Notes under the pieces: generated by a model
What the model saw: only the letters and a program-made list of their open reading frames with translations
Told to the model about the DNA's origin: nothing
Database searches by the model: none
Program-made: the position numbers and the translations under genes
Part shown: positions 18,152 through 28,700 of the stretch, in pieces
How positions within the stretch are numbered: position 1 is the first letter of the stretch
How the letters are laid out: each line of letters begins with the position of its first letter
NCBI RefSeq assembly: GCF_042655385.1
Contig: NZ_JBHSMA010000004.1
Location: forward strand, 372,001 to 436,000
Direction of reading: 5' to 3'
DNA: 64,000 bases
From: Larkinella bovis
Lineage (GTDB): Bacteria > Bacteroidota > Bacteroidia > Cytophagales > Spirosomataceae

Positions 18152-19442
18152 GTATTACATTAAGTGTGTCAGGTTCATAAATTGAGTTTAAGCCGATCGC
18201 CAAAGATAATTGACAGTTGGGCTAACGTTTGATTCCAGTTGTGTACCGGCTTGTTCCATTTACTGGTGATATTTTCCTGTACTAAGAACAGCAGTTTCAT
18301 CAGCGCTTCATCGGATTGGAAGGCGCCTTTTGATTTGGTAACCGCTCGTAATTGGCGATGGAAGCCTTCAATGATGTTCGTCGTATACATGATCCGGCGG
18401 ATGTCTTTATTATACTGAAAATAGTTCGACAAACGGGGCCAGTTCCGACGCCAGGATTCAATGACTTTGGGATAGCGCAGGCCCCAGTTACTTTCAAGTT
18501 GATCCAAATACCGTTCCGCTCCTTCTTTGGTAGCCGCTTTGTAAACCAGTTGCAGGTCTTTCATAAACGGTTTGACATCTTTATGGGAAAGGTATTTCTG
18601 TGAATTACGGATTTGGTGGACAATACAGAGCTGGACTTCAGTATGTGGAAAGATCGTTTCAATCGCTTCGGCAAAGCCCTGAAGGTTGTCGATGCAGGCA
18701 ATAAACACATCTTCCACACCCCGGTTCTGGAGGTCTGTCAATACCTGCAACCAGAACTTAGCTCCTTCATTTTCACCGACATATAGGCCTAATAGCTCTT
18801 TATAGCCTTCCTGGTTGAGGCCAATAATGCAGTAAATGGCCCGTGTAACAACCCGGCCTTCATGACGTACCTTGTAGTGAATAGCGTCCAACCAGACAAA
18901 GGGATAAACTCGTTCCAGTGGCCGGTTACGCCATTCCTGAATCAAAGGCAGAATTTTATCCGTCACCCGGCTGATGGTAGCCGTTGATGCCTCCAAGCCG
19001 TACATATCCATCAGATGGTCTCGAATGTCACTGTAGGAGGCTCCTCGAGCATAGAGGGCGATGATTTGTCGATCTAAATCAACGCCTAAGGTACGCTGAC
19101 GTTTGGCAACCATCTCGGGCTCAAAGCTACCATTGCGGTCGCGTGGAGTAGCCAGTTCGACTGTGCCCAGGGAAGTCTTGAGGTCTTTCTTCCCCTTTCC
19201 ATTCTTGCGGTTAGGCGTTTGGTCTTCCTGTAGATGAGCTTCCAGTTCGCCTTCCAGACTCTGTTCCAGAAACTCTTTCAAGAGTGGGGTTAAGACGCCA
19301 TCCCGGCCCAGAAGGCTGTCACCGGCCTTCAATCGGGCTGCGGCATTCTTCTTGAATGCTTCAAAATCAAAGGTTTGCTTGTCCATAAGTTGTTAGATGT
19401 AAGGTAGTCATTTCCTTTCATCTGACACACTTTATGTAATAC
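18152..19442 (-). mobile_element. IS256-family insertion sequence
   Basis: About 1.29 kb. Terminal inverted repeats are GTATTACATTAAGTGTGTCAG at 18152-18172 and its reverse complement with one mismatch at 19422-19442. A single transposase gene fills the interior. IS256 elements usually leave 8-9 base target duplications; the bases outside the two ends (CACGGAT... versus TCTCTACT...) do not match, so the flanks were not neighbours before insertion. Confidence 0.85.
18175..19386 (-). CDS. IS256-family transposase (Transposase_mut)
   Basis: A 403-residue complete transposase. The DDE residues are D167 in VWLDAIHYK, D233 in ACIDNLQGF and E340 in TTNIIEGFHRQLR. The CIVHQIRNS motif between the second D and the E and the N-terminal LLKEFLEQSLEGELEAHL segment are typical of the family. 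No frameshift or stop, so the element may still be active. Confidence 0.97.
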   Translation of the reverse strand: MDKQTFDFEAFKKNAAARLKAGDSLLGRDGVLTPLLKEFLEQSLEGELEAHLQEDQTPNRKNGKGKKDLKTSLGTVELATPRDRNGSFEPEMVAKRQRTLGVDLDRQIIALYARGASYSDIRDHLMDMYGLEASTATISRVTDKILPLIQEWRNRPLERVYPFVWLDAIHYKVRHEGRVVTRAIYCIIGLNQEGYKELLGLYVGENEGAKFWLQVLTDLQNRGVEDVFIACIDNLQGFAEAIETIFPHTEVQLCIVHQIRNSQKYLSHKDVKPFMKDLQLVYKAATKEGAERYLDQLESNWGLRYPKVIESWRRNWPRLSNYFQYNKDIRRIMYTTNIIEGFHRQLRAVTKSKGAFQSDEALMKLLFLVQENITSKWNKPVHNWNQTLAQLSIIFGDRLKLNL

Positions 19443-20296
19443 TCTCTACTGGTGGTAATATCCGGAACGCTATCATACCAGGTTTCATCCCGGTTATATT
19501 CATATTCTGCAGAAATAACACCTGTGAACTTTTGTTTTTTTAATTCCCGGATAACGCCAGCGATATTGGCAGCACCAGTACCCCAGTGGACATCGTGAGC
19601 CTGCTTATTGCCTTTTTCGTTTAGATCTTTCATATGTGCAGCAACAAGGTGTCCATCAAGCTTTTTCAGACAGTCGACCGGGTCAAGACCCGAGCGTAAC
19701 CAGTGACCAATATCGGCGCAGGCACCCATCCGTTTGCTCTGCCCGTTCAATGCCTTCAATACACTGTCCGGACTCCAGTAATGGGAGGGTCTTGCATGGT
19801 TATGAATCGCAACGTTGATTTTATAGTCATCACATAATTTCGAGACAAGTGGCAAATCTTTGGCATCAGGTTCCGCTGTAAACGTTTCGATTCCCATCGC
19901 TTTCCCAAAATCAAACAATTGCCGCCAGTCGGCTTCGGTATGCGGAGTAACAACCCCGTAGGCGACGAACTTCACTCCTTTTTCCCGGAGCATCTGAAGG
20001 ATTTTGTCGCGGGTGGCTTTATCCATGTGGTAATCGGTTTTACCAGCTAAGCCTCCCCCAATTTCCTGCCCCGTAAATCCTTCTACGTAGCTTAGTCCAC
20101 AGGCTTTAATTTTATCAATCGATTCAAAAAAAGTGAATCGCCGGAAGGTAGACGTTTGGACGGCCAGCTTCCAGCCCAGTTTTGATTCCGGGTAAGGCAC
20201 ATTACGGGTAGCGTCTGGGGTCAGATCCCGGACCTTTGCGGCCACGAAGAGGGTGCCCAGGATCAGAAAGCTGGTTACTATTTTTCCGGTTTTCAT
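19418..20296 (-). CDS. exported sugar phosphate isomerase/epimerase (TIM-barrel)
   Basis: A 292-residue protein with an N-terminal signal anchor (MKTGKIVTSFLILGTLFVAA). The AP_endonuc_2/xylose isomerase-like TIM-barrel is clear: LAVQTSTFRRFTFFESIDKIKACGLSYVEG, VAYGVVTPHTEADWRQLFDFGKAMGIETFTAEP, NVAIHNHARPSHYWSPDSVLKAL, GACADIGHWLRSGLDPVDCLKKLDGHLVAAHMKDL and GVISAEYEYN, which carry the metal-binding Glu/Asp/His residues. It probably acts on a periplasmic sugar or derivative. The last seven codons and the stop are supplied by the IS256 terminal repeat, so the native C-terminus is lost but only a few residues are likely missing. It is the last gene of a leftward locus with the permease and quinoprotein. 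Confidence 0.88.
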   Translation of the reverse strand: MKTGKIVTSFLILGTLFVAAKVRDLTPDATRNVPYPESKLGWKLAVQTSTFRRFTFFESIDKIKACGLSYVEGFTGQEIGGGLAGKTDYHMDKATRDKILQMLREKGVKFVAYGVVTPHTEADWRQLFDFGKAMGIETFTAEPDAKDLPLVSKLCDDYKINVAIHNHARPSHYWSPDSVLKALNGQSKRMGACADIGHWLRSGLDPVDCLKKLDGHLVAAHMKDLNEKGNKQAHDVHWGTGAANIAGVIRELKKQKFTGVISAEYEYNRDETWYDSVPDITTSREYYIKCVR

Positions 20297-20344
20297 AGAT
20301 ATCGATTTGGGTTTATGGAATTCAAGTTCTCTTTTAGTGGCGTA

Positions 20345-21574
20345 TTAGACGGTTTTTAAGGTTGGAACCGCCTGTTCTTTCACTTTTCCCTCCCGGAACA
20401 GCAGCAGGAATAAAATCAGGACAATACCCGCAATGGCCGATGGAATCATCCAGATGGTCGTCCAATCATGCGAGCCGTTCGGTCGTTTCCAGGCATCGAT
20501 GATCACCCCCGAAATCAGCGAACCGATCATCATGCCTATGCCATAAGTAGCGAGTGTAATTAAGCCCTGGGCCGAACTCCGGAACCGGATATCGGCCTGT
20601 TTATCCGTATAAATCTGTCCAATGACGAAGAAAAAATCAAAGCAAATACCGTGGAGAACAATACCGGCAATCAACATCCAGTAGTTGGCATATACATCCC
20701 CGTAAGCAAAAAAAATGTAGCGAAGGAACCAGGCCAGCATGCCCAGTGCCAGCATTTTTTTTACGCCCAGCCGCACAAAGAAAAACGGCATCAACACCAT
20801 AAACAGCAATTCGGAAATCTGGCCCAGCGATTGTTTTCCCGCAGCCGATTGCATGCCAATTTCGTTCAGAAATGGGTTCGTAAAACTGTAATAAAACGAA
20901 AGGGGGATGCACAAGGCAATGGAGGCCAGAAAGAAAACCAGGTACGACCGGTTTTTCAATAGTCGGATGGCATCCAGCCCCAGAATTTGTCCCAGACCTC
21001 CTTTTTCGCCCTTTTTCAGCGGTGGTGTTTTCGGTAGGATGAAGCTCAATAAACCAACCGCCCCAGAGGCAACAGCAGCCATTTTAAAGGTTAGGTTTAA
21101 TTGGCCGCTCTGTTCCCAACCCAGCCAGCCGATGGTGACCCCGGCAACAACCCAGCCAAAGGTTCCAAAAACCCGAATCGGAGGAAATTCTTTGTCTGGA
21201 TTTTTCAATTGCCGGAAACAGATCGAATTGGCCAGGGCCAGAGTGGGCATGTAAAGAATCATATAAAGGAGGATGCAAAGGTAAAAGCCCTGGAAAGCAG
21301 TTGCTTCGGAGGCCCTCCAGAGTAAAACCGCACCGGCCAGGTGTAAAACCCCCAGCACATATTGCGCCGAGAAATAGCGGTCCGCGATGAGTCCAATCAC
21401 AAAAGGGGGAATAATTGCGCCGATGGATTGGGTCAGAAAAGCTACACCCACTTCGGTACCGCTGGTTTTTAAATTGTGAATTAAAAAAGTACCCAGCGTA
21501 ACGAACCATGCCCCTTTTATAAAGAACTGAAGGAACATCATTACGCATAATTTAAGTCGGTTCAGGAAAGTCAT
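20345..21574 (-). CDS. MFS nucleoside/sugar permease (NupG-like)
   Basis: A 409-residue 12-helix membrane transporter. The start MTFLNRLKLCVMMFLQFFIKGAWFVTLGTFL is the hallmark of the nucleoside:H+ symporter (NHS) branch, with FQFFIWG-like first helix. Further hallmarks are FVIGLIADRYFSAQYVLGVLHL, NSICFRQLKNPDKEFPPIRVFGTFGWVVAG and HGICFDFFFVIGQIYTDKQA. Bacteroidota homologues sit in sugar catabolic loci, so the substrate may be a sugar or nucleoside. 48 bases separate it from the isomerase and 57 from the quinoprotein. Confidence 0.88.
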   Translation of the reverse strand: MTFLNRLKLCVMMFLQFFIKGAWFVTLGTFLIHNLKTSGTEVGVAFLTQSIGAIIPPFVIGLIADRYFSAQYVLGVLHLAGAVLLWRASEATAFQGFYLCILLYMILYMPTLALANSICFRQLKNPDKEFPPIRVFGTFGWVVAGVTIGWLGWEQSGQLNLTFKMAAVASGAVGLLSFILPKTPPLKKGEKGGLGQILGLDAIRLLKNRSYLVFFLASIALCIPLSFYYSFTNPFLNEIGMQSAAGKQSLGQISELLFMVLMPFFFVRLGVKKMLALGMLAWFLRYIFFAYGDVYANYWMLIAGIVLHGICFDFFFVIGQIYTDKQADIRFRSSAQGLITLATYGIGMMIGSLISGVIIDAWKRPNGSHDWTTIWMIPSAIAGIVLILFLLLFREGKVKEQAVPTLKTV

Positions 21575-21631
21575 GGCCTGGTTTTAATGGACTGTGGCTG
21601 CACAACCGCCAATCCGTACATGTGAAATCCA

Positions 21632-23827
21632 TTATTTTTCGGGTAAAGCAAAAGCGACGTAGGTGTCACCGGACTTATTACCGACCTTACCCCCACCGCA
21701 CGCAATGACCACATACTGTCGCCCGTTTACCTGATAGGTAGCCGGGGTGGCAAAGCCCGCAGCCGGCAGTGGGGCTTCCCACAGAACAATGCCGGTTTTC
21801 TTATCAAAGGCCCGGATTTTTTCGTCTTTGGTGGCCGCAATGAAAACCAGTCCACCTTTGGTAACCAGCGGCCCTCCGTAGTTTTCCGTTCCGGTAATAG
21901 GAATGCCTTTTTGGGTCAATTCCGGGTATTCGCCCAACGGAACCTTCCAGATCAGTTTGCCACTTTTCAGATCAACGGCGTTGAGTGTTCCCCAGGGTGG
22001 TTTGATGCCTGGGTAGCCGTCTTTATCCAGAAAGCGATTTAAGCCGGTGCTGGTATAGGGAACTTCAGCCGGTATACTTCCGGCGGTTCCATCCGTATTC
22101 TTGGCATCTCGTTCATTCCTTACGGGTTTAAGGGCAGATGACATCACGGCTTCTTTTTCCGGCAGTTTGAGCAGGAAAGTCAGCAAGGCTCGTTTTTCAC
22201 CTTCCGGGATCTGATTAAAGGCCGGCATCATATTACGCCCATTTTCAATGAGTTGCCGAACCTGCATCTCATTGTATTTCTTGTTCAGGCCCAGCAGGGA
22301 GGGAAACGACGCATTTCCTTTCAATTCCGGACCGTGACAAGCTATGCAATACCGACTGTAAACCGTTCGTCCAATCCCCGCCAACGACTGATCCCCAGCA
22401 TCCGATTTGGGAACATCGATCATCACCTGCGACCAGGGCAACTCACTGCTATTGACATACAAAATCTGGGATTCCAGGTCTACCGCAGCACCACCCCATT
22501 CGCCCCCACCGTCAAACCCCGGGAAGATCCAGCTACCCTCCTTGCTGGGCGGAGAAAATTTTGCCCGGTGTTTGATCTGGTTATACTTCTCGAGCAAATA
22601 AGCATGTGTTTCCGGCGTCAGATCACTGACATCTTCGGGCTCGAATTTTTGCCGGGCAAAGGGCTCCGGAAGCGTCGGTATGGGTTGGGTAGGCCAGGGT
22701 TTTTCACCGGGAAGTCCCTGGGTCGGAACCGGTATTTCCGGTATGGGGAACAATGGTTTTCCCGTAGTTCGGTCGAGCAGAAAGATGTAGCCGTGTTTGG
22801 TAATCTGGGCCACCGCATCAATGTTTTTTCCATGATGTGTAACGGTGAGCAGATTGGGGTTAGCGGGTAGATCCCGATCCCATAAATCATGGTGGACAAC
22901 CTGATAATGCCACAAGTATTTCCCGCTGGCCGCATCCAGCGCCAGCAGGCAATTCCCGAATAGATTGGATCCTTTCCGATGCCCCCCGTAATATTCCGTG
23001 CTGGGGGATGCGGTCGGAATATAAACGATGCCGCGTTTTTCATCCAGCGCCATGCCCGCCCAGCTATTGACTTTGCCAAACTTTTTCCAAGCGGTTTTAT
23101 CTTCCCAGGTATCATACCCGAATTCGCCCGGATGCGGAATGGTGTGGAAAATCCATTTTCGTTTTCCTGACCGAACATCATACGCCCGGATGTGGCCCGG
23201 TGCTTCACTAACCCGGGTGCCAGTTATTAACAAATCCTGGTAAATAACTCCGGGGGTAGTCCCCGCTAAAAAGCTGTTTTCCAGATTTTCACGATCCAGG
23301 TTTTCTTTCAAATTGATATAGCCATTGGTGCCAAAACTGCGGATCAGTTGACCATTAGCAGCATTGACGGCGTACAGTTTGGCACCGGAGCTATAGAAAA
23401 TTCGTTGATCCGTTCCTTTTTCATCCTGCCAGTACATAACGCCCCGACTCACCTTGTAAAAATTCTTCGGATTTTCGTTGGGCTCTTCCGTAGCCGGGTC
23501 AAACACCCACTTGGGCGTTCCGGTAGCAGCCTGTAAGGCGACCAGTTTTGAACGGGGGCTCACGCCATAGAAAACTCCGTTGATGACAATCGGATTGCAT
23601 TGGTTCTGGCTGCGGTTATTAGGGTCTTTGTCCGCTGAACTATACGTCCAGGCAACCTGTAAAGCCGCCACGTTGTCAACGGTAATTTGCTCATTGGACG
23701 AATACCGGGTGCCGTCTTTGCTCCCCGCGTACGCCGTCCAGGATTGATACGTATTCACTGAAGAATTCCGGCATGAACAAGTCCAGAGTACCATCATGGG
23801 AATCACCTTCCACCATCCTTTTTTCAT
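21632..23827 (-). CDS. PQQ-dependent dehydrogenase with cytochrome c domain
   Basis: A 731-residue lipoprotein if started at 23827 (MKKGWWKVIPMMVLWTCSC, lipobox Cys near residue 19); an upstream ATG at 23878 only adds a non-conserved stretch. The eight-bladed quinoprotein propeller is recognised by YAGSKDGTRYSSNEQI, NGVFYGVSPRSKLVALQAATG, GTRVSEAPGHIRAYDVRSGKRKWIFHTIPHPGEFG and, at the end, GGLVFIAATKDEKIRAFDKKTG. A c-type cytochrome domain is inserted near residues 490-570 (YCIACHGPELKG, then a distal Met). It oxidises a sugar or alcohol in the periplasm and passes electrons through the haem to the respiratory chain. It lies upstream of the permease and isomerase and downstream of the SusCD pair. 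Confidence 0.9.
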   Translation of the reverse strand: MKKGWWKVIPMMVLWTCSCRNSSVNTYQSWTAYAGSKDGTRYSSNEQITVDNVAALQVAWTYSSADKDPNNRSQNQCNPIVINGVFYGVSPRSKLVALQAATGTPKWVFDPATEEPNENPKNFYKVSRGVMYWQDEKGTDQRIFYSSGAKLYAVNAANGQLIRSFGTNGYINLKENLDRENLENSFLAGTTPGVIYQDLLITGTRVSEAPGHIRAYDVRSGKRKWIFHTIPHPGEFGYDTWEDKTAWKKFGKVNSWAGMALDEKRGIVYIPTASPSTEYYGGHRKGSNLFGNCLLALDAASGKYLWHYQVVHHDLWDRDLPANPNLLTVTHHGKNIDAVAQITKHGYIFLLDRTTGKPLFPIPEIPVPTQGLPGEKPWPTQPIPTLPEPFARQKFEPEDVSDLTPETHAYLLEKYNQIKHRAKFSPPSKEGSWIFPGFDGGGEWGGAAVDLESQILYVNSSELPWSQVMIDVPKSDAGDQSLAGIGRTVYSRYCIACHGPELKGNASFPSLLGLNKKYNEMQVRQLIENGRNMMPAFNQIPEGEKRALLTFLLKLPEKEAVMSSALKPVRNERDAKNTDGTAGSIPAEVPYTSTGLNRFLDKDGYPGIKPPWGTLNAVDLKSGKLIWKVPLGEYPELTQKGIPITGTENYGGPLVTKGGLVFIAATKDEKIRAFDKKTGIVLWEAPLPAAGFATPATYQVNGRQYVVIACGGGKVGNKSGDTYVAFALPEK

Positions 23828-23914
23828 ACTATTTACCAATAATTTCCCCGGCAGGGCCTGAATAAATGCAGTGTTCAAGTCCTGTTACCTGTCAGAAATC
23901 CGTTTTGCGAGGGA

Positions 23915-25702
23915 TTAATAACCCGGGTTCTGTTTTAGCGTCGGTTTTCCGTTTTCGTAACTATTGTCGATGACTTCCTGCGGAATGGGCAAGATCATAT
24001 CAGGAACCCGGGTATAAACCGCCCCTTTCAGGAACGTTCGGGTTTGGGATTCGGCCGCGATGTAGGCATTGAATTCCTCCACATCAGCCCCAAACCGGAT
24101 GACATCAAAAAAGCGGTGGCCTTCCAATCCCAGTTCCAGTGTTCGTTCGTACAGGATCGCTTTGAGGGCCGCTTCTTTGCCCGCAAAAGCGGGATGACCG
24201 GCGGGATACAGCCCGATTTTATAATTGGCGGCCGGACCGGTATTGGTCGCATTCTGCACCCAGTTCGCCGGGTTGGACGAATTCTGGACCATCCGGTTCC
24301 GAATCTGATTGACGTAGGTTCTGGCTTTTTCCAGACTGCCCACACGGGCTTCCAGCTCGGCGGCCAGCAACAGTACATCAGCAAATCGGATTATATTGAC
24401 ATTCAGGGCATTGAAAGCCGTTCCCGCCATTTGATAAATGCCGTCTTCGGACTTTCGAATGTGGAATTTCTTCTGGATATACGGCCCTGATTCAACCGGC
24501 GTGTAGACCCAGTTTGCGCCGGGGTTAACACCGTAATCGAGGAACGGAATGCCCCGGCGGCCCAGGCTCCAGTCGAGTCGTGGATCTACAGGAGCGGTTT
24601 CCGGCACAAACGGATCAGACGACTTTAATCCATCGTCATTTTTGATCCCCTTCGGGTTGGTCGCGTACATGTCCAGATAGGGTAATCCTTTTTCATCCAC
24701 CCGGAAATGATCAGCAAACCACTGCGAAGGCGTGTAAAAGCCTGATCCGCGTCCCATGCCGGGGGCTTCGGGGTTTTTTCCTGAAGCTCCCCGGATCTCC
24801 ATGTTGCCGTTCGTGGTACTGTTGGTTCCATCGTTGGCAGAGTGCTGCACCGCAAAAACCGACTCGACCCCATTCTCCTTGGTGGCATCGAAATTGTCGT
24901 GATAATTTGCTTCCAGCGCGTATTTCTGTCCTTTGGTCGTTACGCCATTGGCGACCACATCATTCAGCACCGTCAAGGCTTCGGTATAGCCGTTGGGCGA
25001 TTCACCCTCATTAGCCCGGTAAATCAGAATTTTGGCGTAGTAAGCATCGGCCGCCCATTTGTTAGGCCGTCCCGGATCGGCCTGCGTTGGCGGTAGATTT
25101 TTCCGGGCAAAGTCGAAATCCGCCTGAATCTGTGGCCAGATATTTATGTAGTTTCCGGATGCGTCGGTGTTGGGAACCCGAAACTCGGAAATGGATTCCA
25201 CCCAGGGAATGTTTTTGTACCACCTTTTTAACAGAAAATAGTAATGGCCGCGCAAAAACCGGGCTTCGGCCGCGACCTGGGCACGCTTGGCTTCGGTGAT
25301 GTCTTTTACATCAGGGAGAATGCTCAAAACCGTGTTACACAAAAAAACCGCATTGTATAAAAACCGGAAGTTCGCTCCGGAACTGTTGGTATTTACTTCA
25401 TAACGTTCCATGAAATTCATCCACGACTGATCCGTCAGGGTAGATCCTTTGTGCGCTTCCCCACCCATGATCCCGATCATAGCTCCACCTGGGGTGTTCA
25501 TGCCGTAACTGGCCCAGTCGTTGGTCCCATTCAGTTGGGAATATGCCCCAATCAGCGCCTGCTGAATGCCGGCAGCTGTCGCTACCGTGCTGACGCTGTA
25601 GGAACCCACAGGAAGCTGCGTTAAAAATTCGTCCTGACACGAAACCAGCGGCTGGCATAATCCCAGCAGCAGTAGGAGTCGATAGTATTTTTTCGTTTTC
25701 AT
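23915..25702 (-). CDS. SusD/RagB family outer-membrane glycan-binding lipoprotein
   Basis: A 595-residue surface lipoprotein. The start at 25702 (MKTKKYYRLLLLLGLCQPLVSCQDEF) gives a proper lipobox with Cys22; a longer frame starting at 25813 would intrude into SusC. The SusD fold is visible as TPR-like helices: IQQALIGAYSQLN, AEARFLRGHYYFLLKRWYKNIPWVE, WAADAYYAKILIYRANEG, and at the end NIIRFADVLLLAAELEARVGSLEKARTYVNQIRNR and LYERTLELGLEGHRFFDVIRFG. It caps the SusC channel encoded immediately upstream and binds the transported ligand. 25 bases separate the SusC stop from this start. Confidence 0.96.
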   Translation of the reverse strand: MKTKKYYRLLLLLGLCQPLVSCQDEFLTQLPVGSYSVSTVATAAGIQQALIGAYSQLNGTNDWASYGMNTPGGAMIGIMGGEAHKGSTLTDQSWMNFMERYEVNTNSSGANFRFLYNAVFLCNTVLSILPDVKDITEAKRAQVAAEARFLRGHYYFLLKRWYKNIPWVESISEFRVPNTDASGNYINIWPQIQADFDFARKNLPPTQADPGRPNKWAADAYYAKILIYRANEGESPNGYTEALTVLNDVVANGVTTKGQKYALEANYHDNFDATKENGVESVFAVQHSANDGTNSTTNGNMEIRGASGKNPEAPGMGRGSGFYTPSQWFADHFRVDEKGLPYLDMYATNPKGIKNDDGLKSSDPFVPETAPVDPRLDWSLGRRGIPFLDYGVNPGANWVYTPVESGPYIQKKFHIRKSEDGIYQMAGTAFNALNVNIIRFADVLLLAAELEARVGSLEKARTYVNQIRNRMVQNSSNPANWVQNATNTGPAANYKIGLYPAGHPAFAGKEAALKAILYERTLELGLEGHRFFDVIRFGADVEEFNAYIAAESQTRTFLKGAVYTRVPDMILPIPQEVIDNSYENGKPTLKQNPGY

Positions 25703-25727
25703 GATTGTAAGGGTTGATCGGAATGGA

Positions 25728-28700
25728 TTACAAACCGAAGGAAATTCCAAAAATGATTTGTTTAGGCGTCGGGTCATACGTGTTAACGACCCCCATAGAG
25801 GTATCACCACCACTGGACAAACTCACGCCCGGATCGAGCAACGTCGATTTGGTGAAGGTGAACAGGTTCTGCGCCTGGACATAAACCCGGAGTTGATCCA
25901 GTTTTAGTCTGGAAGCCAGGTTTCGGGGAAGCGTGTATCCAGCCTGCAAGGTCTTCAGCCGAACGTAGGACGCATCTTCCAGAAAGTAATTAGTAATGTT
26001 TGACGAAGAATAACTGTCGCTTAAATCCAGCTTGGGCAATTTAGCCTTGTCGCCCAGTTCCGGCGTCCACGATTCGTAGAGCATTCGTTTGCTGCGCCCC
26101 GTCGTAAAGGTCTGGAAATCGACCACATACCGTAGGTAATTAAACACCTGCCCACCCTGATTCCAGAACAGGAAACAGTTAAAATCAAAATTCTTGTAAG
26201 CCAGTGAGATGTTCAGGCTGGTTTGAAAATCAGGGTGCGGACTGCCCAGAAACGTCCGGTCGTTGCCGTCGACTTTGTTATCTCCATTGATGTCTTTGAT
26301 TTTCCACCGACCCACCGCAGGAGTCAACCAGGTACTATGGTCAGCGCGATACCGGTCAACTTCTTCCTGGGTATTAAAAAAGCCTTCGATCTGATAACCG
26401 TAAAAATAGGAGATCGGGAAGCCTGCTTTTGTCAGCGTGGCATTGCCTATCCGGGTATTACCTCCTGCCTGAGTAGCCAGCGGGTTATCCAATACCCGTA
26501 TCACTTTATTTTTATAGTGTGAAAAAATCAGGCCAATATCATACCGTAATCCGTTGACACTGCCCCGCTGGGTGAGACCCAGGTCAAGGCCGGTGTTGAG
26601 CAATTCGCCAATGTTGATGGCGGGCTGGGTCACGGTCGGGCCGGTAAAGGGTGCCAGATTCGTGGCCAGCAAGTCCGTCGTTCGTTTTTTATACCAGTCC
26701 AGATTTATCTCCAGCTTCGACGAAAAAAAAGCCGCATCGAAGCCCAGGTTAAGGGTATTATTTTTTTCCCACCGTGTGTTAATATTCCCCAGTCGGGAAG
26801 GGGTCAGGCTCACCGTTCGGGCGTTATTCGCTCCGGAAATCCCGTAGGAATTGTTATCATTATTGGTATAAATCGTATACTGGTTGTTATTGTCAACACC
26901 ATTCTGATTGCCAATGATCCCCCAGCTTCCGCGCACCTTCAAGTCGCTGATCCAGGTACTGTTTTTCAGGAATTCTTCAGAGCTGATGCGCCACCCAAGG
27001 GCCGCCGAAGGGAAATAGCCCACCCGGTAATTCCGGCTAAACCTCGATGACTGGTCCCGCCGAACGGTGGCATTAAAAAAATACTTGTCGTTAAAGGTAT
27101 AATCGACCCGGCTAAAGAGGGAGAACAACGAATTCCGGCTGAAACTTCCACTGTTGGTTTGCGCCCCGGTTCCCGCCGATAACACCAGAAAGTTGGGGTC
27201 GTTATCAATCGCTAAGTTCAACCGGGTAGCACTCATGGAATTATTATAAGCGTTAATCGCTTCAGAGCCCAGCAGGATTTTAAACGTGTGCGGACCGACG
27301 GTTTTGCTGTAATTCAACGTGCTGGTCCAGGTCCAGGTGTTGCCCTCGCTCTTGGCCTGGGTCAACGTATTGGGCGGAGCCACATTCTGGGCATTTTCGT
27401 AGGTAACCTGCGTCAGATCCAGGGAAGCATTGCTGGCGTAATCGATTCCGAAAGAGGTTCGGGCGGTAAGTCCTTTTAGCAGATCGGCTTCCAGGTAGGT
27501 ATTTCCCAGAATGCCCAGGCGCGTGTTCTGATCAAATCGGTTTCGCCAAGTTTCAGTCACCGGATTGCTGCTGAACTGCGGCTCGCCCCCCAGGCTCGGC
27601 GCAGCGGCTCCGGCCGGATTGCCGAATGAATCCCAAACCGGAATCAGCGGGTGGATGGTCATTACCGTGGAGGCCCAGGTCTGTGGTGCTTTGTGTTGCT
27701 GGTAGACAATCTGCAAGTTTTCACCGATGCGGATATTTTTGCCAATGTTAAAACCGGTGTTTGCCCGAAGTGAATACCGGTCAAATTTGGCGTATCGGCT
27801 GGCAGTATTTCCCTGGCTGAAATAATTTAAGCCTACGGCATACACGCCCTGTTCGCTGCCGCCGGTGGCGCTAACCTGGTGGTTGGTGATGTAGGTTGAA
27901 TTAAACACCTCATCGGCCCAGTTCGTGTCGGACGATTTGACAATCTGGTGCGTCGCAAAATTATAATTCGCCGGATCGATCAATGACGCATATTTTGCCT
28001 GCTGGGCCGGTGTGCCATTTTTCAGGGCTTCCAGTTCGGCTCCCCCAATCCGGGCACCGTTGTCAACCGCCAGAATATATTCCGGAATAACAGGTGTTGG
28101 CCCGCTACCGTATTGCGGATGACTCCAGTCGGCATCCCCTACTTTCCGGCCCGCTCCGGTCATCGATTTCCAGTACAACTCGCCATTTTCCTGCGCATTC
28201 AAGACCTCCGGAAAATCCCGTTTACTGATGTAATTGACCCCGTGATAGGAATCGACGGTAATTTTTGATTTCCCGGGTTTGCCTGTTTTAGTGGTGATAA
28301 TGATGACGCCATTGGCGGCCCTTGCGCCGTAGATCGAGGCTGAAGCCGCGTCTTTCAACACCTGAAACGATTCGATATCGTTCGGATTTAGATTTACTAC
28401 GCCCGCTCCCCCCGCCGGCACGCCGTCAATAATGTACAGCGGATCAGACCCGCCAAAAGAACCGAACCCACGAATCCGCACTTTTCCCGCGCTACCGGGT
28501 GTTCCGTTGGAGCTAATGACAACGCCCGCAGCCCGACCCTGCAATTGGGTGGTGATGCTGCCCGAGGGCGTAGTCAACAAATCCTTGGTATTGACGACCG
28601 AAACCGAGCCAATGATGTCTTTTTTCTGTTCCTTGGAATAACCGGTCACCACAATTTCGCTCAGCGACTTAATATCTTCTTCCAGGGTAACCTCCAGAAC

